Position numbers and translations under genes: made by a program. Below, one piece after another: positions 29,361-38,664 of a DNA stretch of 64,000 bases. This DNA comes from Poindextera sp963719975 (lineage in GTDB: Bacteria > Pseudomonadota > Alphaproteobacteria > Caulobacterales > Caulobacteraceae): positions 1-64,000 of the forward strand of contig CAVRED010000006.1 in NCBI GenBank assembly GCA_963719975.1, given 5' to 3'. Positions within the stretch are counted from its first letter, which is position 1. Each line of letters starts with the position of its first letter. The notes under the pieces are model-generated. The model ran no database searches. It was not told the origin of the DNA and was given only the letters and a program-made list of their open reading frames with translations.

Positions 29361-30974
29361 ATGAACGGCTGGAACTTTGGAGACATCCTCGATGCGGTCG
29401 CGCCGGCCGTGCCCCCTGAGGAGCCGGCCTTCATCCACGGCGAGCGTGTGATCACCTGGGGCGAGGCGACAAAGGCCACCAACTCCATGGCCCGCGCCCT
29501 GATCGCGCGCGGCGCCAAGCCGGGCGACAAGATCGCCATCTACATGCGCAATCGGCCCGAGTACCTGATGGCGCTGGCCGCCGGCTGGAAGGCGCGGCTG
29601 ACCCACGTCAACGTCAACTACCGCTATACGCCAGAAGAGGTCTGGTACATCTTTGATAACGCTGACGCGCAAACCGTTGTTTATTCATCGGAATTCCGTG
29701 ACGCCGTCACCGAGATCCGCCCGCGCCTGCCCAAGGTGAAGACCTGGGTCGAGGTGAGCCCCGACGGCCAGGTCGCGCCGTTCGCCGAGCGGTTCGAGGA
29801 CCTCGCAAAGGAAGGCAACGGCGGCCCGCTCGACATCGAACGCTCCGGGGACGACCTGTTCTTCATCTACACCGGCGGCACCACCGGCATGCCCAAGGGC
29901 GTGATGTGGGCGCACAACGACCTGCGTGAGATCACGCTCAGTCAGGCGCGGCGCATGGGGATGCCGGTGCCCGAGACGCTGGCCGAGCTCACAGAGCACA
30001 CGCGAAAGCAGCCGCGCTCGCGCATTCTCCCCGCACCGCCGCTCATGCACGGCACCGGCCTGTTGACCGCCATGGGCACGATGATGAACGGCGGCTGCGT
30101 CATCCTGCTGGAAAAGCCGAACTTCGACGCCGAGGAGCTGCTCCGCGCCATCGACGCGCACAAGCCGCAGTCGCTGGTCCTGGTCGGCGACTCCTTCGGA
30201 AAGCCGATCCTGAATGCGCTGAACGCAGAGCCTGGCAAGTACGACGTCTCATCGATCGCGATGATCATCTCGTCGGGGGTGATGTGGAGCCTGGAGGTGA
30301 AGGAGGGCCTGCTCGAGCACATGCCGCGGGCCATGCTGAACGATGGCTTCTCGTCGTCGGAGGCGCTCGGCCTCGGCGCGTCCATCATGGCCAAGGGCGG
30401 CAGCGTGCAGACCGCCAAGTTCATGATAGGAGATCGCTGCAAGGTCTTCGATGAAAACGATAATATCGTCGAACCTGGTTCGGGCGTCCCCGGCATGGTC
30501 GCCGTCGGCCCGCCCAATCCGGTCGGCTATTACAAGGACGAGGAGAAGACCGCCCGCACCTTCCGCGTGATAAACGGGGTGCGCTACTCGATCCCCGGCG
30601 ACTGGTGCCTTGTCGAGGCGGACGGCACGCTGACGCTGCTCGGCCGCGGCAACGCCTGCATCAACACCGCCGGCGAAAAGGTCTTCCCCGAGGAGGTCGA
30701 GGAGGCGCTGAAAACCCACGCCTCGATCGAGGACGCGCTCGTGGTCGGCCTGCCCGACGAAAAGTGGGGTCAGTCGGTGACCGGCGTGGTTCGCCTGTCG
30801 GACGGCGCGACGCTGGACGAGGACGCCTTGCGCGCCCACGTGCGCCGGACGCTGGCCGGCTACAAGACGCCCAAGCGCATCATCGCCACCGACCAGCCGA
30901 TCCGCGCGGCCAACGGCAAGGCCGACTATCCGACGGCACGAAAGCTCGCGGAGACCTCGATCGGGGCCGCCTAG
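29361..30974 (+). CDS. Acyl-CoA synthetase (AMP-binding, ANL superfamily)
   Basis: 537 residues starting MNGWNFGDILDAVAPAVPPE. It activates a carboxylic acid as acyl-AMP and then acyl-CoA. Core motifs are IYTGGTTGMPKGVMWAH (ATP P-loop), DGFSSSEALG (A5 region), PGDWCLVEADGTLTLLGRGN (with the GRG hinge), NTAGEKVFPEEVEEALK and, at the end, TPKRIIATDQPIRAANGKAD with the catalytic Lys. The central block LPAPPLMHGTGLLTAMGTMM is typical of the FadD3/FadD17-like group linked to steroid and branched-acid catabolism. Divergent from the hydratase-acuI pair. Confidence 0.88.
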   Translation: MNGWNFGDILDAVAPAVPPEEPAFIHGERVITWGEATKATNSMARALIARGAKPGDKIAIYMRNRPEYLMALAAGWKARLTHVNVNYRYTPEEVWYIFDNADAQTVVYSSEFRDAVTEIRPRLPKVKTWVEVSPDGQVAPFAERFEDLAKEGNGGPLDIERSGDDLFFIYTGGTTGMPKGVMWAHNDLREITLSQARRMGMPVPETLAELTEHTRKQPRSRILPAPPLMHGTGLLTAMGTMMNGGCVILLEKPNFDAEELLRAIDAHKPQSLVLVGDSFGKPILNALNAEPGKYDVSSIAMIISSGVMWSLEVKEGLLEHMPRAMLNDGFSSSEALGLGASIMAKGGSVQTAKFMIGDRCKVFDENDNIVEPGSGVPGMVAVGPPNPVGYYKDEEKTARTFRVINGVRYSIPGDWCLVEADGTLTLLGRGNACINTAGEKVFPEEVEEALKTHASIEDALVVGLPDEKWGQSVTGVVRLSDGATLDEDALRAHVRRTLAGYKTPKRIIATDQPIRAANGKADYPTARKLAETSIGAA

Positions 30975-30978
30975 CCGC

Positions 30979-31380
30979 TCAGGCCGCGGGGGCCGGGTCG
31001 GCGGGCTGGAAGGTGATGTAGCCGCGCTCGACCAGCCGGCGCAGGCCCTCGTAAGCCTCGGACAGCTCTTCATACGCCTGCCGGAGCGCGGTCAGCTCGT
31101 TGGCCTGCTCCGTCGACGGCGCCGTGACCGTGAGCTCCAGCGCCCGCATCATCCACCGGCCCCTGGCCTTTGCGGCCGCCAGCGCGAGGCGCTGGAAGTT
31201 CTGGTGCGTGGCCTGCCCCAGACCCTGGCCGAACACCTCTTGGTTCGCGGCGAACGCGGTGTAGTCGACCTGTTCCAGATGCCCGCGGATCCGACGCTGG
31301 GCGTGCGGGTCAAGCATGCTCTCTGGTTCGAAGTGATCGTCGGCGTAGGCCGTACCGCGCATGGCTCTCATCACAGCCAT
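30979..31380 (-). CDS. Small helical protein of unknown function
   Basis: 133 residues from the ATG at 31380, which has a strong GGAGG five bases upstream. The product starts MAVMRAMRGTAYADDHFEPE. The middle contains FAANQEVFGQGLGQATHQNF and the C-terminal half ALRQAYEELSEAYEGLRRLV is strongly helical, probably coiled-coil. Ends PADPAPAA. No signal peptide or membrane helix. It is convergent with the acyl-CoA synthetase stop. Family not recognised. Confidence 0.55.
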   Translation of the reverse strand: MAVMRAMRGTAYADDHFEPESMLDPHAQRRIRGHLEQVDYTAFAANQEVFGQGLGQATHQNFQRLALAAAKARGRWMMRALELTVTAPSTEQANELTALRQAYEELSEAYEGLRRLVERGYITFQPADPAPAA

Positions 31381-31453
31381 CGCTTCCTCCAGGAATTGGC
31401 TCTCGGAGGTTGAGTCTACGAACCGCGAGTGAATGCAAAATAAAGACGGACGG

Positions 31454-32578
31454 CTACTCGTCCGCCTTGAGATTCAGCTGGATACGCACGTCGACCAAGG
31501 CCCCGTCGACGGGGGCGGCGTCGGCGGTCCACGGGTTCATCTTCATCACCGACGCAAGCCGCACGACCGACTCGGAAAAGCCGAGTCCGTCGGGATCGGC
31601 CGTCTCGGGCGCACAATCGGTCAGGCTGCCGTCGGCCTGGACAGTGCACCGGGCGACGCCGATGCCGCTGGTCAGCCCCTTCGCCGCCGCTTCGGGTGGA
31701 AAGAGCTTCGGCGCCGAGTCCGGGTCGACGCCGACCAGCCATATCGGCGCAGTGACCCAGCGGGCGGTCGCCGGGCTTGGCGGCTCGAAGCGGATGGGAA
31801 GATCAACCCAGAGGTCGCCGCGGTCGGGCGCGCGCGTCCACTTCGGCGCGACGCGGAAGCGGCTGGCCAGGCCCAAGGCCGCCTTGCCAAAACCGAGGTT
31901 GTCCGGCGTCTCCTTGATGGTCTGGCAGTTGGTGAGCAAGCCGTCACGCTGGATCTGGCAGTGGTCGACGGCATAGCCCTCGACCCCGTTCGCCTGGGCG
32001 GGATAGGCGCTGGCCAGGTCCTCGAACGTCGCGGCCTGCGACCAGATCGGCCGGTCCAGCATCGTGACCGGTCGCATGGCTAGCGCGTTTTGCACCTGCA
32101 TGCCCTCACCGAGGGCGCCGCTCGTCCCCGTGCCGCTGGGAATACTGTCGTCGCCGGGAGCGCCCACCCCGAACTGCGAGTTCGGCGCCTTGAAATGCAG
32201 GACGATCGTCATCGTCGAGCCGATCGGCCCGTCGGGACCCTTGGCCGGCGTCAGCTTGAACGTCGGACGCAGCTCCAGCCCCGCCTTGCCGAAACCAAGG
32301 CCCTTCGGCGTCTCCTCGACGACGCGGCAGGTCTCGGCCAGACCGTGCGCGTCGATCCAGCAGCTCAAGGTCACCTGGCCGTTCACGCGCGCGTTGTAGG
32401 CGCTCATGGGCCACACGGTGACGAGGTTGACCGCGCTGTCCTGGTCGCCGGCGACATTGACCTTTGCCGCGACCGGCGGGCGGCCGTTCACGACCACGGT
32501 CGGCGTCGCCGATTGCGCGGCCTGCGGCTGCGCGACAGCCGCCGCGGCCGCGGCCAGCACCCCCGAGATCATCGTCAT
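31454..32578 (-). CDS. Exported protein with three TonB-C-like repeats
   Basis: 374 residues with an N-terminal signal-like segment (MTMISGVLAAAAAAVAQPQA). Three copies of a domain of about 95 residues follow. Each has a YNARVNGQVTLSCWIDAHG-like strand, a pair of Cys about 12 apart, and a block of the form E-T-P-x-x-L-G-F-x-x-A-x-L-x-L (ETPKGLGFGKAGLEL; ETPDNLGFGKAALGL; TADPDGLGFSESVVRL). This is the pattern of TonB C-terminal domains, here repeated and without the usual membrane anchor and Pro-rich linker. It may be a periplasmic binding or scaffold protein; a role with TonB-dependent receptors is inference. Confidence 0.65.
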   Translation of the reverse strand: MTMISGVLAAAAAAVAQPQAAQSATPTVVVNGRPPVAAKVNVAGDQDSAVNLVTVWPMSAYNARVNGQVTLSCWIDAHGLAETCRVVEETPKGLGFGKAGLELRPTFKLTPAKGPDGPIGSTMTIVLHFKAPNSQFGVGAPGDDSIPSGTGTSGALGEGMQVQNALAMRPVTMLDRPIWSQAATFEDLASAYPAQANGVEGYAVDHCQIQRDGLLTNCQTIKETPDNLGFGKAALGLASRFRVAPKWTRAPDRGDLWVDLPIRFEPPSPATARWVTAPIWLVGVDPDSAPKLFPPEAAAKGLTSGIGVARCTVQADGSLTDCAPETADPDGLGFSESVVRLASVMKMNPWTADAAPVDGALVDVRIQLNLKADE

Positions 32579-32679
32579 CGCCCTTGTACGTCGTTGCTTG
32601 GCAAATCAGTCTGCCAGCACAACGCACGCTGCGGATTTCGAGGTTGCAAGACGGCGAGCGAAGGCCGCCGCGCAGGGCC

Positions 32680-33054
32680 TCAGTCGTTGCAGTACGACCA
32701 GCTGCGCACGGCCTGCCCTGCGCGAGCCGACCAACGCCAGATCACCGGGCAGACCTTGTTGCTATTGTAAGGCGCGGCTGGCGCGGCCGCCGGCGCCTCC
32801 ACAACCGACTGGGGCGCCGGCTGCGCCGGATAGGCTTCGACCGCGTAGGGCGAACCGTAGCCGCCGTAGTAGCCGTACTGCTGATAGCGGTTGGGATTGC
32901 GATGCGCGAACATCCCGGCGCCGAAGCCGCCGTGCTCGTGATCGACGTGAGCCGGCGGGGGCAGTGCGAGCCCTGGCGCCGCGACCGCGCTTGCGGCCGA
33001 GCCCAGTGCGCCGACCGCCAGAACCACGGCCAGCAGGTGTTTGTTAACGATCAT
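32680..33054 (-). CDS. Small secreted Tyr/Gly/Pro-rich protein
   Basis: 124 residues with a clean signal peptide (MIVNKHLLAVVLAVGALGSA then ASAVAAP). The mature part is low-complexity: HVDHEHGGFGAGMFAHRNPN followed by RYQQYGYYGGYGSPYAVEAY and a Pro/Ala stretch, ending in VCPVIWRWSARAG and SWSYCND with two Cys. Probably an envelope or periplasmic protein. No family recognised. The start at 33054 is fixed by the signal peptide. Confidence 0.6.
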   Translation of the reverse strand: MIVNKHLLAVVLAVGALGSAASAVAAPGLALPPPAHVDHEHGGFGAGMFAHRNPNRYQQYGYYGGYGSPYAVEAYPAQPAPQSVVEAPAAAPAAPYNSNKVCPVIWRWSARAGQAVRSWSYCND

Positions 33055-33092
33055 GAACGCCAGGGAGGCACGAACCGAATTGGCGTGCAACG

Positions 33093-34091
33093 TCACACAA
33101 CCCTCACCATGCGCTTGCCGACGTTTTCGCCCGCCAGGAGACCGACCAGCGCCTCGGGCAGGTTCTCGAACCCGTCGATGATGTCCTCGTAGACCTTGAG
33201 CTTGCCGCTCTCGACCCAACCCCTCAGCTCGGACAGCGCCCGATCGTTGTCCTGGGCGAAGTCCATCACCACGAACCCGCGCAGCACAAGGCGCTTGGTC
33301 ACGATCAGCCCGGGAACGCCGCGCGGCGCATAGGCCGCGCCCGGGCCGTCGTATTGCGAGGCGGCTCCGCAGCAAGCGATGCGGCCGTGGTCCTTCATGT
33401 TGAACAGGCAGGCCTCGAGCACCTGGCCGCCGACGTTGTCGAAGTAGACGTCAATCCCTTCCGGCGCGGCTGCGCGCAGCGCCCGGATCAGGTTGCCGGC
33501 CTTGTGGTCGACCGCCGCGTCGAACCCCAGGCGCGTGGTCAGCAGCGCGCACTTCGCCTCGCCGCCCGCGATGCCCACGGTGCGGCAGCCCTTGATCTTG
33601 GCGATCTGACCCACGATCGAGCCCACGCCGCCGGCCGCCGCCGAGACCACGACGGTATCGCCCGGGTTAGGTTTGCCGCACTCGAGCAGGCCGAAGTAGG
33701 CGGTCAGCCCCACGATCCCATAGACGCCGAGCAGGTGGCTGATCGGCTCGGCCTGGCCGAGCTTGGTCAGATGCTTCGCCGGGACGGCCGCGTAATCCTG
33801 CCAGCCGGTGTCGCCCGAGACCAGGTCGCCTGGCTTGAACCCGGGATCGCGGCTCTCGACCACTTCGGCAAGCGCCCCGCCCGCCATCACCTCGCCCGCG
33901 TTCAGCGCCGCCCGATACGTGCGGCCCAGCATCCACGCGCGGTTCGCGGCATCGAGCGAAATAAAGCGGGTGCGCACCAGCACCTCCCCTTCCGCCGCCG
34001 TCGGCATCGGGCCGTCGACCAGCCGGAAGTGCTCGGCCGCGAGCTTGTCGGTCGGGATCTGCGCAAGCAGGAACTGACGGTTGGTCGGCAT
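33093..34091 (-). CDS. NADP-dependent oxidoreductase, CurA/leukotriene B4 dehydrogenase-like MDR
   Basis: 332 residues starting MPTNRQFLLAQIPTDKLAAE. The MDR layout is clear: EGEVLVRTRFISLDAANRAW, GLTAYFGLLECGKPNPGDTV, VVSAAAGGVGSIVGQIAKIK (NADPH Rossmann loop), GIDVYFDNVGGQVLEACL and RIACCGAASQYD. Zinc ligands are absent, as expected in this subgroup. Such enzymes reduce alpha,beta-unsaturated ketones or enones using NADPH. Divergent from the M28 peptidase gene. Confidence 0.88.
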   Translation of the reverse strand: MPTNRQFLLAQIPTDKLAAEHFRLVDGPMPTAAEGEVLVRTRFISLDAANRAWMLGRTYRAALNAGEVMAGGALAEVVESRDPGFKPGDLVSGDTGWQDYAAVPAKHLTKLGQAEPISHLLGVYGIVGLTAYFGLLECGKPNPGDTVVVSAAAGGVGSIVGQIAKIKGCRTVGIAGGEAKCALLTTRLGFDAAVDHKAGNLIRALRAAAPEGIDVYFDNVGGQVLEACLFNMKDHGRIACCGAASQYDGPGAAYAPRGVPGLIVTKRLVLRGFVVMDFAQDNDRALSELRGWVESGKLKVYEDIIDGFENLPEALVGLLAGENVGKRMVRVV

Positions 34092-34247
34092 GGCGGGCTC
34101 TCCGTTGACGGGCTCCCATCTTCACGATCTTCGGCCCTGCGTCGACCTGTCTCGGCCAGGCGTATGCGATTGCAACGCCCACCCTGCCCATGCTTGACCT
34201 CGTGCGACGCCGGGCCGAACAAGAGCCGGAAGGCCTGGGGGCTCCGC

Positions 34248-36515
34248 ATGTTCGACCGCGCACTGATCGCTGTCCTCGCGCTCGTCTTGGCGCCGGCGGC
34301 GCAGGCCGCGCCGGCTATTCTCGGCTTCACCGATGCGAACGCCGCCGTCGAGCGCGACCTGGAGGCCCGCTTCGACGCCAATTTGTCGACCGATGCGATC
34401 GCGGCGCGGCTCAAGCGGCTGTCGTCGGAGCCGAACCAGGTGGGCTCGCCGCACGACAAGGCGAACGCCGAGTGGGTGCTGTCCCAGTTCAAGGCCTGGG
34501 GCTGGGACGCGCACATCGAGGTCTTCCAGGTGCTCTACCCGACGCCGAAGGCGGAGAGCCTTGAGCTGCTCGGCCTAGCGCCATTCAAGGCCAGTCTTAG
34601 CGAGCCGTCGATCGCGGGCGACGCGACCTCTGCCATCCACGACGGCGCCTTGCCGCCCTACCTCGCCTACGGCGCCGACGGCGATGTCACGGCGCCCCTC
34701 GTCTACGTCAACTATGGCGCGCCCGACGACTATGTGGCGCTCGCCCGGCTTGGCGTCGATGTCAAAGGCAAGATCGTCATCGTCCGCTACGGGCAGATCT
34801 GGCGCGGCCTGAAGGTCAAGCTCGCCCAGGAGCACGGCGCGGTCGGCTGCATCATCTATTCCGATCCCGCGGACGACGGCTATGGGCCGGGCCAGACCTA
34901 TCCCGACGGGGCCTGGCGGCCGAACGAAGGCGTGCAGCGCGGCTCGATCATGGACATGCCGGTCGAGGCCGGCGACCCGCTGACGCCGAACATCGGCGCG
35001 ACCCAAGACGCGCCGCGCATCCCGATCGGCGAGGCGAAGACGCTGATGAAGATCCCGGCGCTGCCGATCTCGTACGCCGACGCCGAACCCTTCCTGGCCG
35101 CGCTGGCCGGCCAGGTCGCGCCCAAGCGCTGGCGCGGCGCGCTGCCGATCACCTATCGCGTCGGCCCGGGCCCGGCGCTCGCGCACCTGGTCGTCCAGTC
35201 GAACTGGGACCTGAAGCCCCTCTACGACGTCATCGCGTTCATGCGCGGGTCCGAACACCCCGACGAGTGGGTGATCCGCGCCAACCACCGCGACGGCTGG
35301 GTGTTCGGCGCATGGGACCCGCTCGCGGGCCAAAGCGCCATGCTGGAGGAGGCGCGCTCGATCGGCGCGCTGGCCGCGGCCGGTTGGCGGCCGAAGCGGA
35401 CCATCGTCTACGCCAGCTGGGATGGCGAGGAGCCGGGCCTGCTCGGCTCGACCGAATGGGCCGAAGAGCATGCCGACGAGCTGAAGCAGAAGGCGGCGCT
35501 CTACGTGAACTCCGACACCAACGCGCGCGGCCTGCTCCGCGTCGAAGCCAGCTACTCGACCCAGCGTCTGGTCGACCAGGCCGCGGCCAGCGTTCGCGAC
35601 CCGGAAACGGGGGCCAGCGTTCGCGATCGCGCTCTGGCCGCATTACAGGTCGCCGCGCTGGAGCCGGACGCCACCGAGGATGCGCGGCGCCTTGCCGGGA
35701 CCGCGGCCAGTGGCGGCGACTTCCCGATCGGACCGATGGGATCGGGCTCGGACTACACGCCCTTCGTCCAGCACCTTGGCGTGACCTCGATCAACCTCGA
35801 ATACGGCGGTGAAGGCGAGCAGCAAGGCGTCTATCATTCGCAATACGACACCTTCGAGCACTTCAGCCGCTTCGGCGATCCGGGCATGACCTACGGGGTC
35901 GTCCTGGCCGAGACCGCCGGCCGGATCGTGCTGCGCACCGCCGACGCCGACGTGGCGCCGCTGCAGTTCGGCGACCTGGTCGCCAACGTGGCTCAGAACA
36001 TCGACGAGCTGCACCGGCTCGTCGCCGCGATGCGCCAGCGGTCCGAGACCGTCGACCGGCTGTTGGACCAGAACGCCTTTGTGCTGGCGGCCGACCCCAC
36101 CAAGACCAGCGTCGCGCCGCCGCGGGACGACGCCGTGCCCGATATCGACCTCGGGCCCCTGGATGCGGCCCTGGATCGGCTGCGGGCGAGCGCCTCGGCT
36201 TATGATCGTGCGCTCGCTCAAGCGGGGGCGACGCTTTCGCCCGACCGGCAGGCGCGGCTCGATGCTGATCTCATCGCGGTCGAGCACAGCCTGACCAGCC
36301 CGCAGGGCCTGCCTGGCCGACCCTGGTACCAGAACCTGCTCTACGCGCCCGGCATGCTGACCGGCTATGGCGCCAAGACCCTGCCCGGCGTTCGCGAAGC
36401 GATCGAGGGCCGGCGCTGGCCCGAAGCGAGCGACTACATCGGCCGCACCGCCCAGGCGCTTGACGCGGCGCGCGCCCGTATCGAGCAGGCGACGGCGATC
36501 CTGAACGGCGGCTAG
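34248..36515 (+). CDS. Exported M28-family metallopeptidase, glutamate carboxypeptidase II-like
   Basis: 755 residues from the ATG at 34248, with a signal peptide (MFDRALIAVLALVLAPAAQA). A PA domain (PLVYVNYGAPDDYVALARLG, GAVGCIIYSDPADDGYGPGQ) is inserted as in glutamate carboxypeptidase II and transferrin receptor. The catalytic domain has ANHRDGWVFGAWDP (first His and Asp zinc ligands), YASWDGEEPGLLGSTEW (Glu-Glu), NSDTNARG, and YHSQYDTFEHF (last His). The C-terminal helical dimerisation domain follows from about residue 590. All zinc ligands appear present. It should cleave C-terminal residues from small peptides in the periplasm. Confidence 0.88.
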   Translation: MFDRALIAVLALVLAPAAQAAPAILGFTDANAAVERDLEARFDANLSTDAIAARLKRLSSEPNQVGSPHDKANAEWVLSQFKAWGWDAHIEVFQVLYPTPKAESLELLGLAPFKASLSEPSIAGDATSAIHDGALPPYLAYGADGDVTAPLVYVNYGAPDDYVALARLGVDVKGKIVIVRYGQIWRGLKVKLAQEHGAVGCIIYSDPADDGYGPGQTYPDGAWRPNEGVQRGSIMDMPVEAGDPLTPNIGATQDAPRIPIGEAKTLMKIPALPISYADAEPFLAALAGQVAPKRWRGALPITYRVGPGPALAHLVVQSNWDLKPLYDVIAFMRGSEHPDEWVIRANHRDGWVFGAWDPLAGQSAMLEEARSIGALAAAGWRPKRTIVYASWDGEEPGLLGSTEWAEEHADELKQKAALYVNSDTNARGLLRVEASYSTQRLVDQAAASVRDPETGASVRDRALAALQVAALEPDATEDARRLAGTAASGGDFPIGPMGSGSDYTPFVQHLGVTSINLEYGGEGEQQGVYHSQYDTFEHFSRFGDPGMTYGVVLAETAGRIVLRTADADVAPLQFGDLVANVAQNIDELHRLVAAMRQRSETVDRLLDQNAFVLAADPTKTSVAPPRDDAVPDIDLGPLDAALDRLRASASAYDRALAQAGATLSPDRQARLDADLIAVEHSLTSPQGLPGRPWYQNLLYAPGMLTGYGAKTLPGVREAIEGRRWPEASDYIGRTAQALDAARARIEQATAILNGG

Positions 36516-36516
36516 C

Positions 36517-37062
36517 TCAGAGGCCCGAGCCGGCGGCGTCGATGTTGGCGCGATAGACCACGGTCAGCGTCGGCGGCGGCGCGGCCTCGCGGTACTCGAG
36601 TTCGATGCGCACTGGGCCGCCCGTCCATCGGCAGCTGTAGCTCTGCACCAGCGCCTGCGGTTGCGGCGAGGCGCAAACCTGGGCCGGGCCGTACTTCTGC
36701 GCCAGGAGGTCGCCGAACTGATGCGCCTCGACCAGGTTGGCCGCGGTGCGGCCGGTCTCGATATCGACAATGTCGAGCTCGACCGTGCTCAGGCCCTTCT
36801 TGCCGAAGTAGAAGCGCGCCAGCGCGTCGTGGTCGGCGACGCGCGTCGCCATGGAAGCGCCCTCGACGTCGCCCGCCAGCGCGCCGCCGGCGATGGTCGG
36901 CCGGGCGGCGGGAAAGAGCTTCAGGACTTGCGCGGGCGTCATGCCGACCCGCGCGCCGCGCCAGATCTCGGGCGAGGCGTCGTGCGGGCCGCCCAGCCAT
37001 GACGGCGCCCAGGACGGCATCCAGGCCGCCAGAACGGCCAGAGCAAAGAGGGGTGTGGTCAT
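36517..37062 (-). CDS. Exported protein of unknown function
   Basis: 181 residues from the ATG at 37062 (MTTPLFALAVLAAWMPSWAP), a signal-like N-terminus. The mature part has GARVGMTPAQVLKLFPAARP, a motif shared with many exported proteins of the type that begins 'G(M/T)T..EV...P', followed by a beta-rich domain with two Cys (AQVCASPQ and SYSCRWTGG). No enzyme motif. It lies just downstream of the CoaA-like gene on the same strand and ends next to the convergent peptidase stop. Confidence 0.55.
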   Translation of the reverse strand: MTTPLFALAVLAAWMPSWAPSWLGGPHDASPEIWRGARVGMTPAQVLKLFPAARPTIAGGALAGDVEGASMATRVADHDALARFYFGKKGLSTVELDIVDIETGRTAANLVEAHQFGDLLAQKYGPAQVCASPQPQALVQSYSCRWTGGPVRIELEYREAAPPPTLTVVYRANIDAAGSGL

Positions 37063-37109
37063 CGAAGCGCCCCGGGCGACTCGGACGATAGCTGCGGGGG
37101 AAGACCCCC

Positions 37110-37841
37110 TCAATGCCGCGCGGGGGGCGCCTCGATCGCCTGGATGGCGTGATCGGCGTGTTTGCGCACGACGATGTCGGCCAGATCGCGCGCGCCGACG
37201 ATGTGCTCGGTCAGGTTTGGCAGGTTGATCCGCTCCCAGACCATCTTCGCGAACGCCAGCCGTCCGGCGTCGTCGAGGTCGAGGAAGCGGGCATAGAACG
37301 ATGTCGGGTCGTCGCGGGCGGCCAGCATCAGCCCGATCAGCCGATCGGTGAACCAGACTTGCAGGTGCTCGGGGTCGGCGTCGAGGTAGATCAGGACATC
37401 GATCAGGCGCCGCCCGTCGGAGTCCGCGCCATGGTCGATGTGCAGCCCGAGCCCCTCGACGATCAGCACGTCGGGCGTTGCGATCGTGCGCGCGAGCGCC
37501 GGATCGACGTCGTAGGTGACGTGCGAGTAGCCGGGGAAGCGGGTCGGGCCCCGCCGCACGGCGCCCAGCGCGGCGCGGAACCCCGCCACGTCGTAGCTCT
37601 CCGGGAAACCCTTGCGCATGCCGAGGTTGCTCGCCTCCAGCGTCGCGTTGTCGAACAGGAAGCCGTCCGTGCAGACGATCTCGACGCTCGGCCCTTCCGC
37701 CCAGCCGGCGATGTCTTTTGCAAGTTCGGCGGCGAGCACGCTCTTGCCGACCGCGACGCCGCCGGTGATGCCGACGACGAACGGCGCGCCGCGCGGGCGG
37801 CGGCCGAGCAGCAGGGCGCCAATGTCGCGCGGGCTGGGCAT
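37110..37841 (-). CDS. coaA: Type I pantothenate kinase-like protein
   Basis: 243 residues from the ATG at 37841. It has the P-loop GITGGVAVGKSVLAAELAKD, then VCTDGFLFDN, MRKGFPESYD and PGYSHVTYDV, all matching CoaA, which phosphorylates pantothenate in the first step of coenzyme A synthesis. IDVLIYLDADPEHLQVWFTD and RLAFAKMVWERINLPNLTEH match the C-terminal blocks. It is shorter than the usual 310-320 residues, mainly at the N-terminus (about 70 fewer), so either the frame upstream is damaged or this is a compact form. The upstream in-frame extension (to 37913) is Arg-rich and does not look like CoaA. Confidence 0.75.
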   Translation of the reverse strand: MPSPRDIGALLLGRRPRGAPFVVGITGGVAVGKSVLAAELAKDIAGWAEGPSVEIVCTDGFLFDNATLEASNLGMRKGFPESYDVAGFRAALGAVRRGPTRFPGYSHVTYDVDPALARTIATPDVLIVEGLGLHIDHGADSDGRRLIDVLIYLDADPEHLQVWFTDRLIGLMLAARDDPTSFYARFLDLDDAGRLAFAKMVWERINLPNLTEHIVGARDLADIVVRKHADHAIQAIEAPPARH

Positions 37842-37937
37842 CGCCGCCTCCTTAGTGCGAAGTCGGCCCGGGCCAAAGCGCACTCTTTCGACGGGGAGAC
37901 GCGCCGGGCGCACTGCCGACCCTCGGATTGTCCTGGC

Positions 37938-38660
37938 TTAGGCTCCCGGCCCGTCTGCCGGGCCAGTCGGGGCTGGGACGAGCTTTGGCCCGGCCTTGCG
38001 ACAGATGTCGACCGCGACGTCCTCGCGGGAATTCGGCCCGGCCCAGACGTAGCGGTGGGTGAGGTTGTAGGTTTTCGAGAGCCCCTCGTCATAGACGTAC
38101 TGCGCGCCGCTCAGCCGATAGACGCCTATCGGGTCGTAGGTGGACAGACACTTGGTATCCATCTGGGACCAGCTCGGCCGGCCGATCAACTCGGGCACGC
38201 CGTCCTTGTTCAGGTCGGCGATGGCGGTGAGCTCGAATGCGTCGTCCGACAACAGCGTCTGAACCTGGCCGTTGGCCGCCAGGTGCAGCACGCGGATCGC
38301 GTAGGGATCGGGGTCTTGCGCCGCGCCGAAGACCACAACAAGCCGGTCGCCGCTGGCTCGATCTCTCAGCGCATCCGTCGCGTAGAGGTACTTGGAGTGC
38401 AGCTTGTTCAGGGCGGCGAGCGACCTGGTCGGCATCGCGTCCTTCACGGTGGCCAGCCCGCCGCTCAGAGAGAGCGTGGTCGTGTGCCCGCCCGGCGCGG
38501 CGATCTCCAGTCGGGGGCTGTCATCGGCGCTCGCGTCGCTCTCGACTGTCAACGTGTAGGCGCCAATGTGCGTGGTCTCGACCGGCTGCCAAGCCGCTGG
38601 AGCGGCCGCGGCCGCGCCAGCAGTCAACGCGGCGAGCGCCGCGACGATAGGCATCCGCAT
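37938..38660 (-). CDS. Exported protein of unknown function
   Basis: 240 residues from the ATG at 38660. The signal peptide (MRMPIVAALAALTAGAAAAA) is followed by AWQPVETTHIGAYTLTVESD. The region ELTAIADLNKDGVPELIGRP carries an FG-GAP/VCBS-like Asp-rich loop (D-L-N-K-D-G), common in beta-propeller calcium-binding repeats, but only one copy is seen. Two Cys lie at DTKCLSTYD and VDICRKAG. Function unknown. The start codon lies five bases before the stop of the upstream acyl-CoA dehydrogenase gene, so the two may be co-transcribed. Confidence 0.55.
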   Translation of the reverse strand: MRMPIVAALAALTAGAAAAAPAAWQPVETTHIGAYTLTVESDASADDSPRLEIAAPGGHTTTLSLSGGLATVKDAMPTRSLAALNKLHSKYLYATDALRDRASGDRLVVVFGAAQDPDPYAIRVLHLAANGQVQTLLSDDAFELTAIADLNKDGVPELIGRPSWSQMDTKCLSTYDPIGVYRLSGAQYVYDEGLSKTYNLTHRYVWAGPNSREDVAVDICRKAGPKLVPAPTGPADGPGA

Positions 38661-38664
38661 GGTG

